A DNA stretch of 64,000 nt from Jaapia argillacea MUCL 33604 (lineage: Eukaryota; Basidiomycota; Agaricomycetes; Jaapiales; Jaapiaceae). Position 1 is the stretch's first letter. Each line of letters starts with the position of its first letter. A program made the position numbers and the translations under genes. This document shows, in pieces, positions 25,305 through 35,855 of this stretch. The notes under the pieces are model-generated. The model was not told the DNA's origin and did not search any database. It was given only the letters and a program-made list of their open reading frames with translations. The stretch spans positions 435,310 through 499,309 of the forward strand of contig KL197715.1 in assembly GCA_000697665.1 (NCBI GenBank). The letters are read 5' to 3'.

Positions 25305-27406
25305 ATGCCTGTGGACAAGGAATGGGCCGATAGGTCGGCATGCAGGGAATATTTTTCTATCTACACTGCTGCAGGAGACGAGCGCCGCCGTCGCTTGGTT
25401 GATCCCCGCTCCAGAGTAGGATCCCGAATCCGTGGATGCGGTCGTCATTGGTGCAGGTACAGCCACACGCTTCTCGACACTGCACGTTTACGCCTCCTGG
25501 TTGGCGACATAGGTCCCATATCGAGCTCCGCGAAGGAAACGTTGGTGACTGTGGAGTATGTGCGTGGCTCTGAGATATTCGGTCGCGTGGAGTCCGAGGG
25601 TTGGGTTTATGGGTGGAGAGTGACTCTGTTCGCGAGGGAGGTGCAGGGAACGCTCGAAGGGTTTACCGAGCCTCTCGTTTGCGAGGACGAGGATGTCAAC
25701 GTGGCGATCTCGAAGTTGATGGATATGTTGACAAGTCGAGGCTATCCCATTCCTTCTATTGATGGAAAGGTCCGTAATTCGTCTGCTTCCCATCGTCAAC
25801 CTGAATTCATCTCTTGACGCTAGGATGAATTGGGGAAGCGTATGACAATCTGCAACCATTACGCCGAAGACAACTGTAGACGAGGAAGTCGTTGCTCGTT
25901 CAACCATGATCTCTTTGATGTACAGCAGATCACTCGGTTAGTGGGTGATCCTGAATGGTATGGGGGTACCCAATCCTTCTTGACTCTGCAGTTTGACTAT
26001 CTGGCTACGCGGTCCTCGTCCTGGAGAATAACGCTACCTCCTGCAACACCGATCAGCAACCTTTCCAAACTTCGTTCTCCCATTTCTTGCGAGAATCCAA
26101 ATATTCACATAACGATGCTCTCAGTAGAATCTCTGGTAAGCTCGCCGCCGCTATGGTTTCAAATTGATCTTGACCTCGTATGATATATGTGTAGGTCGAG
26201 CTTGAAAGAGAGCAACCTACCATTTGCGCGACACCCCAAAGCAAGGTCACACCTGTGGTCCGAGTCCCCTCGGTGGTGGCTCCTTCGCTACCTCCTGCTA
26301 AATCTCAGACCCAATCGCGACCTAGTACCCAGAGCCAAGATTTTCCCCCTCTCTCCGCTCCAGCAGCACCGCCGCCCATCAAGGCTGTGGTTGCCCCAGT
26401 GCCGAACGCCATAACGCCCCAGTCCCAATCAGGGCAGGCTGCCTCAGCACACAATCTCCCTGGATCCTTACCTTCAACGCACCTGCCACAAACCAAGGCT
26501 CCAAATGCCCTCATCCCGCCCCTGTCATCTCATCCTGTTCCAACACAGCAGACTCCACTTCTACAGACAAAGTCTCATCCGCCTCCCCAGCATCTGTCGC
26601 AAACTAAGGCTGCAAGTGCACTCATGACTACGTCCGAGTCTTCCAAACCATCCACAACGACACAAACCCAGCGCCTACCTATTGACTCTGCCCCTAACCC
26701 CCTACCCTCCCAACCGATCCCCCTGCCTCCCACAACCGATGATCGCACCCTCAGGACCGAGAAAATCGGCACTACGTCTCAGCAGATTCGAGAAGATATT
26801 CATTCCATTCCAGACCAAGTTTCTCGGAATACTTCAACCATCGCGGCGCCCAGGGTGAATTCATACGGCGCTATCACCTCCACCCACCAACAAGCGCCGC
26901 CGAAGACCTCCTCGCCCCATCGATCTGCCGCTCAGCAGCGTCCGGCTTCTGCTTTTGAGGGCAGGCAAGAGTCCCCTGTCACGATCCATGCAATGCCCGA
27001 AATTTCTGTCCCTGGTTGGGGAGACAGCGATTATTTGGCCGTTTTGTCAAGCCGCGGTTGGCACCCGGATTACAATCGTGTCTGGTGTATTCTACGCGAA
27101 CGGGATCGTTTGCGCAGAAGCCAACCAACCTCGTCCATAGCCCCTCAGCTTACTCTGTGGGAATCTGCGTATTACCAGTCTGTTCTAGCGGATCCGAGCC
27201 ATCCAGAGTGGGGCCGAGTTCATAATTTGTCGCGAGTCCATGGACATTCACTACCGGCAACAATACCGCCACCGCGTACCCCCCAACGTGCTCCTCCACG
27301 TGCTCCTCCAAGCGCTCCCAGCGAGAGCGGAGGACGGAGTACGTGGTCGCCTACTGTCGTCACCGTAGCTGGCCTAGTAATATTATACTTTGTGTATTTC
27401 CGGTGA
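25305..27406 (+). CDS. CCCH zinc-finger array protein, copy B
   Basis: Exons 25305-25769, 25824-26135 and 26195-27406 join in phase to 662 residues. The first cluster is C13-x31-C45-x4-C50-x3-H54, with an unusually long first spacing. The second is a canonical CCCH finger, C165-x7-C173-x5-C179-x3-H183. Exon 3 encodes about 250 residues rich in Pro, Ser, Gln and Thr, then the motif pair PGWGDSDYLAVL...YNRVW and WESAYYQSVL...HPEWGRV, then a Ser/Pro spacer and a final hydrophobic segment (VVTVAGLVILYFVYFR) ending in Arg. That layout suggests a cytosolic RNA-binding protein anchored by its tail in a membrane; this is inference. The reading frame is intact. Confidence 0.75.
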
Positions 27407-27476
27407 AGCACCATTGACTTTCCGGAGATGACGCTTCCATCCGCTTGGTTGAACAACCTGTGCATATATTTCCTGG

Positions 27477-27695
27477 TGTACGCTAGAACCACTTTGGCAC
27501 CGAAAATCTAACATCCTTACTACTCAAAGCGTGCCGCCGCCAGGTGGGAAGAACAAAAGTTGAATACTTATCCTCATGCTCAGGTTCAAGCTTGACTCAC
27601 GGCGCTAATGGCTTGGGGAACGACATATTCCCAACTTGGAAAAAAGGCATGCTGTTCCCGACTTTCCTCTTCAGAAGTTCAGAAGTTGTGGTGGG
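27477..27695 (-). pseudogene. JmjC gene 3' fragment (after copy B)
   Basis: A short, strongly decayed stretch matching the last exon of the JmjC gene at 41267-41607. Recognisable pieces are the block around the GWW codons (plus-strand CAGGTGGGAAGAACAAAA) and the CTTTCCTCTTCAG block. Its reading frame is lost. It marks copy B as an early duplicate of the same unit. Confidence 0.55.
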
Positions 27696-27910
27696 CAAGG
27701 TACAGGTTCAGACTGGTACTGGTGGGTGTCCATCTCGTTCTCTTAGACTGCTACGATCAGCTGAGCTCGCTAGAATGTCGGCGTCAACTACTGGTACTGT
27801 ATTACGGGCGTCTATCTATTTTACCGCGTCGTGAGATGAATGCTGAACGTGAACGTTGAGTGCTTACTATACATGCCGCTTGTCCTTAGCCTGGTCTTAT
27901 ATTCACTGAT

Positions 27911-30900
27911 ATGCCTGTTGACAAGGAATGGGTGGATAGGTCGGCGTGCAGGGAATATGTTTCTATCTACACTTCTGCTGGAGATGAGCGTCATCGTCGT
28001 TTGATTGATCGACTAGGATCACGAATCCGTGGATGCGGTCGTCATTGGTGCAAGTACAGCCACACACTCCTCGACACTTCACGTTTACACCTCCTCGTTG
28101 GCGATATTGATTCTATATCTACATTCACGAAGGAAACGTTGGTTACCTTGGAGTATGTGGGTGGCTTCAAGATATTCGGCCGCGTGGAGGGTTGGGATTA
28201 TGGGTGGAAGGTGACTCTACACGCGAGGGAGGCACAGGGGGCAATCGAACGGTTTACCAAGCCTCTCATTTGCGCAGACGAGGATGTCAACGTGGCGATC
28301 TCGAAGTTGGTGGATATCTTGATAAGTCGAGGATATCCCATGACCTCTCTTGACGGAAAGGTCCGTCATTCGCCCGCTTCATACCGTCAACATAAATTTA
28401 TCTCTTGACGCTAGGATGCACTGGGTAGGCGTACGACGATCTGCAACCAGTACACCGAAGGCAACTGTAGCCGAGGAAGTCATTGCTCGTTCAACCATGA
28501 TCTTTTCGACGTCCAACAGATCAATCAGCTCGTGGGCCACAGTGGGATGTATACGGGTACCGTATCCTTCTTGACTCTGCAGTTTGACTACTTGGCTACG
28601 CGTTCCTCGTCCTGGAGAATGACGCTACCCACTGGAACGCCGAGCATCAATCTTTCCAAACTTCGTTCTCCTATTTCTTGCGAGAATCCAAACATCCACA
28701 TAACGATGCTCTCATTAGAATCTCTGGTAAGCTCGCCGCTACTGTATAGTTTTCTAATTCATACTTGACCTCCTATGATATGGGTAGGTCGAGCTTGAAG
28801 GAGAGCAACCTGCCGTTTGCGCGACGCCCCAAAGCAAGATTACGCCTATGCTCTCCTCCGCGGTGGTTCCTTTGCTGCCTCCTGCTATACCTCAGGTCCA
28901 ATCACGACCTAGTATCCAGAGCCAAGACTATCCCCCTCTCTCCGCTTCAGCGGCACCACAGGCCACCAAGGCTGCGGTTGCCCCAGCGCCGAACGCGATG
29001 CAGTCCGGGTCCCAGTCAGGACAGGTCGTCTCAACAAACGATCTCCCGAGATGCTTGGCTTCATCACATCTTCCACAAACCGAGGCTCCAAGCGCCCTCA
29101 GCCTGCCCTTGTCATCCCAAGTTTTTTTCATACCGCAGACCCCACTTTTACAGACAAAACCTGATAATAGTCACTCGCCTTCCCAGCATCTAATACAGGC
29201 TAAGGCTGCGAGTGCCTTCATCCCTCGTGTGTCTTCCCAACATGCCACGCCACCACAAACACCGCGGCTATCTACCATCTCTGCTCAAAATCCCCCACAC
29301 TCCCAGCCGCCTCAGACCCAATCACGACACGGCATCCGGCGAGAAGATATCATCCGTCTCTTTCAAGTTCCTCCGGCGGCACTACAGCCCATCAAGACTA
29401 CAGCTTCCCCATCGCCGCACACGACAAAGCCGCCGTTCCAATCCCTACAGGCCATCCAAACGCATGATGTCCTGAGGCCCTCAGATTCAACGCATCTGCT
29501 TCAGGCCACGGCTCCAAGTTCCCTGAACCCGACCTTGTCTTCCCGACCTGTGGCGGCACCGCAGACCCCACTCCCACAGACAAGATCCCCTAACAAGCAC
29601 CCACCTTCCCAGCATCCAGCGCAACCTAAGGCTACAAGTGCCTTCATCCCTGCTATGTCTTCCGAGCCTATCACACCACCGCAAACCCCACGACTACCCA
29701 CCATCTCTGCTCACAGTCCCCCACGATCCCACCCGGCTCCGACCCAATCACGACATAGTATCCAACCAGAGGAGATCACCCGTCTTTTTCAAGGTGCTCC
29801 GTTAGCGCTGCAGCCCGTCAAGACTACAGCTACCCCATCGCCAAACGCGATAAAGCCGCTGTCCCAATCCCCACAGGCCATTCATCCGCATAATGGCCCG
29901 AGACCCTCAGATTCAACGCACCTGCTACAAACCAAGGCGCCAACTGCCTTCGTACCCCCCTTGTCATCGCGACCTACAGCAGCACCGCAGACCCCATTTC
30001 TACAGACAAGATCTAGTAACCATCCGCCTTCCCAGCATCCAGCACAAGCTAAGGCTGCAAGTGCCTTCTTCCCCGCTGTGTCTTCCCAACATGCCACACC
30101 ACCACAAACCCCGCAACTACCCACCACCTCTCCTCAAAGTCCCCCACACTCCCAGCCGCTTCAGACCCTATCGCGACCCGTTATCCGGCGAGAAGAGATC
30201 ACCCGACTCTTTCAATTTGCTCCTGCAGCGCCGCCGCCCATCGAGATTACAGCTACGCCATCGCCGAATACGATAAAGCCGCAGTTCCAATCCCAACAGG
30301 CCATCCAAACGCATGATATTCCGAGACCCTCAGATTCAACCCCTCCGCCACAAGACAATGCTCCAAGTTCCCCGAGCCTGTCCTTGTCATCCCGACCTGT
30401 GGCAGCACCGCAGACCCTACCTCTACAGACAGAATCATCTCATACTCCTTCAACTTTCCAGCCGATCGTCGCATTGCCCCCAAACCAAAAACCCCATGAT
30501 CCCCAGCAATCCTTAGCTTCAAAGAATCCGCGACACGCCGGGTCTCCAATTTCTCTGAGCCCGTCGTTGTCATCACGACCCGTACCAACACCGCAGACTC
30601 CACTTCTACAGACAAAATCTCCTCATGAATTTCCAACTTCCCAGCCGGTCGTCGTGCTACCCCCAAACCAAAAAACCGCACCAAAGGCTGGGGAATCCGA
30701 ATGGTCCACCACATCGCAAAGTCCTCGAACGAGGGCTAGTACTGTTGAAGTGGCCAATGTTAGTCTGCCCTCAACTCCAGCGCGGTCTCAGGTCGAGTGT
30801 TTCCCGAATACGATCTCCGGGGCGACCCCCAATTGCCAAAATAATTTGCTAGTCGTCGAAATTGAGTTCTTCCGACGGGGGGCTGCCGTCGTCTGCCTCC

Positions 30901-30914
30901 CGAAGGGTCTCTGA
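27911..30914 (+). CDS. CCCH zinc-finger array protein, copy C (C-terminally truncated, likely decaying)
   Basis: Exons 27911-28360, 28415-28726 and 28788-30914 read in phase to 962 residues. The two Cys/His clusters are intact (second finger C-x7-C-x5-C-x3-H). Exon 3 is the longest of the array because it holds about four copies of a 141-residue Pro/Ser/Gln-rich repeat. Compared with copy D, one base is missing near 30903, so the frame runs into TGA at 30912-30914. The motif pair and hydrophobic tail still follow as DNA (about 30960-31390), but a second in-frame stop (TAG at 31119-31121) shows they have decayed. A translated product would be soluble, lacking the tail. Confidence 0.65.
28902..30470 (+). 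repeat. About 141-residue proline-rich coding repeat, four copies (last partial)
   Basis: Copies start near 28902, 29322, 29748 and 30171, giving periods of 420, 426 and 423 bp, all multiples of three. Each copy begins with SR-x-x-I followed by an acidic or Gln-rich tetrad (for example RREEITRLFQ) and contains RPSDSTHL, SSRP, APQTP and HSQP blocks. Copy E of the array has two such repeats, copy D about one and a half, copy B about one and copy F none. In-frame periods indicate expansion under selection for an open frame. Confidence 0.75.
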
Positions 30915-31400
30915 CTCATACTACCAACAAGAGCACAGGGAGAACCTCTTCGTCAGCATAAACCCGCCCCCGAGCTTTCAATCCCTAGTTGGGGAAACGA
31001 CGATTCTCTCGTTGTTCTAGCAAATCCTGGACACAAATATTACAATCGTGTCTGGGACGTGCTTCGCGAGCTCGAACGGCGCCGGAGAGTATTGAATGTC
31101 AACCCAGCATCATTTACCTAGTGGGGATCCCAGTATTATCGCTCTGTCATATCGGATTACGATCATCCAGAATTCGATCGTGTGACGGGCATGTTGCGAG
31201 GCTGATGGCCCATATGGCAACCGTCTCCTTCTCCTCCTCCTCCTCCCCCTTCTCCTCCTCCTCCCCCTTCTCCTCCTTCTCCTTCTCCTTCTCCTCCCCC
31301 TTCTCCTTCCTCCGAAAGTCAAGGCGAAGGATGGAGCTGGTCTGGCGTTGCTACCGTCGCTGCTGCCGCTATGGTGCTGACACGGTTAGCGAGGAGCGGT
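30915..31400 (+). pseudogene. Relic of the C-terminal region of copy C
   Basis: This continues the homology to copy D beyond the premature stop: the PxWGNDD-like motif, the YYNRVWDVLREL-like segment, a proline-coding TCC tract and the Ala-rich tail segment (about 31335-31405) are all readable. An in-frame TAG sits at 31119-31121. It is no longer joined to the upstream frame. Confidence 0.6.
31221..31316 (+). repeat. TCC/CTC microsatellite
   Basis: A pyrimidine tract of imperfect TCC/CCT triplets that would code for Pro and Ser. The homologous spot is short in copy D (about 34801-34825) and, in copy F (about 40996-41040), a CCTCCT tract coding a run of prolines. It lies just before the tail segment in each copy, so its length varies the spacer to the membrane anchor. 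Confidence 0.7.
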
Positions 31401-31514
31401 ATATAATTCTGTGCGGGAGCTGTGCCCTTCGTCACTCCGCCTAACTTTCGTGGTTACAAGATCTGTATTGTCATCATCCCTATTCAGTGCTGTACAAGTC
31501 CACACGTCGTTCTT

Positions 31515-32169
31515 GTTGTACACCAGAACCACATCGAAACCGAAAAGCTAACATCTTCACGTGCCACCACCCAGGTGGAAAGAACAAAATATCCCCAGGT
31601 TCAAAAGTCACGCTCGTCGCTTGGGGGGCAACATGCTCCCAAAACAAGGGATACTGTCTGCGAACTCCCCCTTCAGCTCCGCCTGCATTGGCAAAGACGT
31701 CCACTCGAGAAGTGTCGCTCACCGAAGGGCAAGTCGTGTTGGCGGCTGGATTGTGCAGATGGTCTTGGTTTGATGTCAAAGATGTTAGATAAAGGTACAT
31801 GTACGGAGTGGCACTTGGGGGCGCAAGCCAGACTGTTTTTCGACCCACGACTTGGGCTACAAAACTGGAAGGATGGGGGTGGCTAACGTGACAAAAGTAA
31901 AACAAACCATAAAAATTGAAGTAGGGATCCTTCAGATGCTCAGGAAGAAATGACAAGGAAGACATGCTGTATGGGCCGCGGGGGAAACGGTACCCTTGGG
32001 ACCTAACCCAGCGTTAAGGACCAGTTCTTCCTCGTTTCGAGGGGTAGTAATCAGGAAAGTCCGCTTGTGGCCAGTGAAGCATACATAGACGATTCCGTCG
32101 ATGTCTGATCTCAGAAATTTGGGAACTAGAGGAAAAGGTTATGTTAGGCAAGGTACTAACAGACTGGAG
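31515..32169 (-). pseudogene. JmjC gene 3' fragment (after copy C)
   Basis: Homologous to the JmjC gene from its stop codon region up to about 41935. The last exon is still an open frame (QVVGRKTVWLAPP, RVDVFANAGG, GDILFFPPGWWH), and the small DPYFNFYG exon is also present. The N-terminal three quarters of the gene are missing, and the part from exon 2 carries changes. The end at 32169 adjoins the 5' flank of copy D exactly where the unit joint occurs. It cannot make a full oxygenase. Confidence 0.8.
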
Positions 32170-32453
32170 GGAGTCTATCTCAAGTTCTCTGCCACGACTC
32201 TTGGGCACTAGATCTATAGAGCTGAGACGCGCGCTCGCTACAAGCTTAAGGTCGGCGTCAACTACGGGCGTCAACTTATATATCTATTTTACCACATCCT
32301 GTGGGATGAATGTCGATGTTTAGCGCTTATACTGTAAGTACGGGTGTCTAATACTTACATACAGTGGCTATTTTGTCACATCCCGTGAGATGAATGTTGA
32401 CTCCGTTGAGCGCTTATACTCCTTGTCCTCATCTCGACTCGGCATTCACTGGC

Positions 32454-34917
32454 ATGCCTGTGGACAAGGAATGGGCCGATAGGTCGGCTTGCACGGAATA
32501 TGTTTCTATCTATACTTCTGCAGGAGATGAGCGCCACCGCCGCTTGGTTGATCCCCGCTCCAGAGTAGGATCACGAATCCGCGGATGCGGTCGTCATTGG
32601 TGCAAGTACAGCCACACACTCCTCGATACTTCACGTTTCCACCTCCTGGTTGGCGACATTGGCCCTATATCTACATCCACGAAGGAAAAGTTAGTGACTT
32701 TGGAGTATGTGGGTGGCTTTGAGATATTCGGCCGCCCGGAGGATTGGAATTATGGGTGGAGGGTGACTCTATATGCGAGGGAGGCACAGGGAACACTGGA
32801 ACGGTTTACCGAGCCTCTCGTTTGTGCGGACGAGGATGTCAACGTGGCGATCTCGAAGTTGGTGGATATCTTGACAAGTCGAGGATATCCCATGCCTTCT
32901 CTTGGCGGAAAGGTCCGTCATTCGTCTGCTTCCTATCGTCAATATGAATTTATCTCTTGACGCTAGGATGCATTGGGGAGGCGTACGACGATCTGCAACC
33001 GTTACACTGAAGGCAACTGTGGACGGGGAAGTCGTTGTTCGTTCAACCATGATCTGTTCGACGTCCGACAGATCACTCAACTCGTGGGCCATAGCGGAAT
33101 GTATTCGGGTACCGTATCCTTCTTGACTCTGCAGTTTGACTATCTGGCTACGCGTTCCTCTTCCTGGAGAATGACGCTACCCACTGGAACGCCGAGCATC
33201 AACCTTTCCAAACTTCGTTCTCCTATTTCTTGCGAGAATCCAAATATTCACATAATGATGCTCTCAGTAGCATCTCTGGTAAGCTCGCTGCTGCTGTAAA
33301 GTTTTCTGATTCATACTTGACCTCGTATGACATGTGTAGCTTGAGCTTGAAAGAGAGCAACCTCCCATTTGCGCGACGCCCCAAAGCAAGATTACGCCTG
33401 TGCTCTCCTCGGTGGTGGCTCCTTCGCTACCTCCTGCTACACCTCAGATCCAATCGCGACCTAGTACCCAGAGCCAAGATTTTCCGCCTCTCTCCGCTTC
33501 AGCAGCACCACAGCCCACCAAGGCTGCGGTTGCTCCGGCGCCGAACGCGATACAGCCCTGGTCCCAATCAGGACAGGCCGTCTCGACACACAATCTCCCG
33601 AGATCCTTGGCTTCAATCCACCTACCACAAACCCAGGCTCCAAGTACCCTCGGCCCTCCCTTGTTATCCCAAGTTGCACCAGCACCGCAAACCCCACTTT
33701 TACGGACAACATCTAGTAATAATCATCTACCTTCCCAGCATCTAACACAAGCTAAGGCTGCAAGTGCCCCCTTCCCTGCTGTGTCTTCCCAACCTGTCAC
33801 ACCACCACAAACCCCGCGACTAGCCACCATCTCTGCTCAAAATCCCCCATGCTCCCAGCCGCCTCAGATCCAATCCCGACAGGCCATCCAAACGCATGAT
33901 GTCCTGAAACCCTCAGATTCAACGCACCTGCTACAAGCCAAGGCTCCAAGTTCCCTGAACCCGAACTTGTCATCCCGACCTGTGCCAGCACCACAGACCC
34001 TAATTCTACAGACAAAATCTCCTCATAATCCTCCAACCTCCCAGCCGATCGTCGCATTACCCCCAAACCAAAAACCCCATGATCTCCCGATATCCTTAGC
34101 TTCAAAGAATTTGCCACAACCCAAGTCTCCAAGTTCCCTGAGCCCGTCTTTGTCATCACGACCTGTACCAGCACCGCAGACTCCACTTCTACAGACAAAA
34201 TCTCCTCATACTTTTCCAACTTCCCAGCCGGTCGTCATGCTACCCCCAAACCAAAAAACCGCACCGAAGGCTGAGGAATCCAAGTGGTCCACCACATCAC
34301 AAAGTCCTCGAAGGAGCGCTAGTACTGTTAAAGTACCAAATGTTGGTCTGCCCTCAACCCCAGCACAGTCTCAGGTTGGGTGGTCGCAGAATACGAGCTC
34401 GAGGGCGACCCCCAGCCAACATAATTCGCCAGTCATCGAAATTGTTCGCCAGCGGACTGCCGTTGTCTGCCTCCCGACAGGGTCTCTGACTCATACTACG
34501 AACAAGATCACAGAGGGAGAAGCTCTTCGTCAGCATAAACCCGCCCCCGAGCTTTCAATCCCTGGTTGGGAAAACGACGATTATCTTGCTGTTCTAGAAA
34601 ATCCTCGACACAAATATTACAATCGTGTCTGGGACGTACTTCGCGAGCTCGAACGGCGTCGGAGAGTATTGAACGTCAACCCAGCGTCATTTACCAAGTG
34701 GGAATCCCAGTATTATCACTCTGTCATATTGGATTACGATCATCCAGAATTCAATCGTGTAGTGGGCATGGTGGGACGATGGCACTCCTTATGGCAACTG
34801 TCTCCTTCACCTTCTCCTTCCTCCGAAAGTCAAGGCGAAGGATGGAGCTGGTTTGGAGTTGCTACCGTCGCTGCTGCCGCCATGGTGCTGACACGGTTGG
34901 CGAGGGGCGGTATATAA
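32454..34917 (+). CDS. CCCH zinc-finger array protein, copy D
   Basis: Exons 32454-32912, 32967-33278 and 33340-34917 join in phase to 782 residues, with no disruption. The first Cys/His cluster has the long first spacing; the second is C-x7-C-x5-C-x3-H (CNRYTEGNCGRGSRCSFNH). Exon 3 has about one and a half proline-rich repeats, a QTKSPH...LPPNQK block seen twice, then the motif pair (PGWENDDYLAVL...YYNRVWDVLREL and WESQYYHSVI...HPEFNRV) and a Trp-flanked Ala-rich tail (WSWFGVATVAAAAMVLTRLA). It is the closest relative of copy C and shows what C looked like before decay. The weakly hydrophobic tail makes membrane insertion less certain here than in B. Confidence 0.75.
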
Positions 34918-35028
34918 TTCTGCGTGTGAGCTGTGCTATTCGTCACTCCGCCTAACTTTCGTCCTTACAAGATCTGTATTGTATTCATCCCTATTCGGTG
35001 CTGTACAAGTCCATACGAGTTCTTGTTG

Positions 35029-35690
35029 TACACTAGAACCACATCGAAACCAAGAAGCTAACATCTTCGCTTCTCAAAGAGCGCCACCACCCAGGTGGAA
35101 AGAACAAAATATCCCCAGGTTCAAGAGTCACGCTCATCGCTTGGGGGACGACATGTTCCCGACGAAACAAGGGGAACTGTCTGCTACTTCCTCTTCAACT
35201 CCGCCTACATTGGCAAAGACGTCCACCCGAGAAGCGTGCTCATTGAAGGGCAAGTCGTGTTGGCGGGTGGGTTGTGCAGATGGTTTTGGTTTCATGTCGA
35301 AGATGCTGGATAACTTGAAGGGTACATGTACCGAGCCGTACTCGGAGGCGCAGCGGCCAAGCCAAAATATTTTTCGACCCACGACCTGGGCTACAAAATT
35401 GGAAGGATGGGGGCGGCTAACGTGACAAAAGTAAAACAAACCATAAAAATTGAAGTAGGGATCCTGCTGAATGACAAGGAAGACATACTGTATGGGCCGC
35501 GGGGGAAATGGTACCCTTGGCAGTGGGACCTAACCAAGCGTTGAGGAACGGTCCTTCCTCGTTTCGAGGGGTAGTAATCAGGAAAGTCCGGTGGTGGCGT
35601 ACGTAGACATAATCAGGGATGTCGTCGATGTCTGATCTCAGCTTCGGGAACTAGAGGAAAGGTTGTGTCGGGCAAGGTAGCGGACTGGAG
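35029..35690 (-). pseudogene. JmjC gene 3' fragment (after copy D)
   Basis: The same JmjC 3' segment as behind copy C, with more damage: the last exon is frameshifted (QVVGRKIFWLG then an altered frame) and part of the upstream exon is deleted. RVDVFANVGG is still readable. It ends at the GACTGGAG joint at 35690. Confidence 0.75.
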
Positions 35691-35855
35691 GGCGTCTATC
35701 TCGTTCTCTGCCACGACCCCTGGGCGCTAGAGCTGAGGCTTATGCGCTACAAGGTCGGCGTCAATCATGGGCGCCTATCTATTCTACCACATGCACATCC
35801 CGTGGGAGAATGTTGACGTTGAGCGCTTCTACTCCTCGTCCTCGCCCTCGTCTTC

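Noticed and set aside
24859-25419. 186-codon ORF overlapping the start of copy B
   Set aside because: It lies in a different frame from copy B and covers the non-coding flank; no family features.
28900-30500. Regularly spaced repeats that might suggest a CRISPR-like or satellite array
   Set aside because: The periods are about 420 bp, all in frame inside an open coding exon, with diverged copies. This is a protein repeat in a eukaryotic gene.
31110-31322. Minus-strand ORF rich in Arg and Gly behind copy C
   Set aside because: It is the antisense reading of the TCC microsatellite.
31480-31965. Open JmjC last exon behind copy C as an independent gene
   Set aside because: It lacks the N-terminal domain and a promoter and lies exactly within the duplicated fragment. 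Its openness is best explained by recent age.
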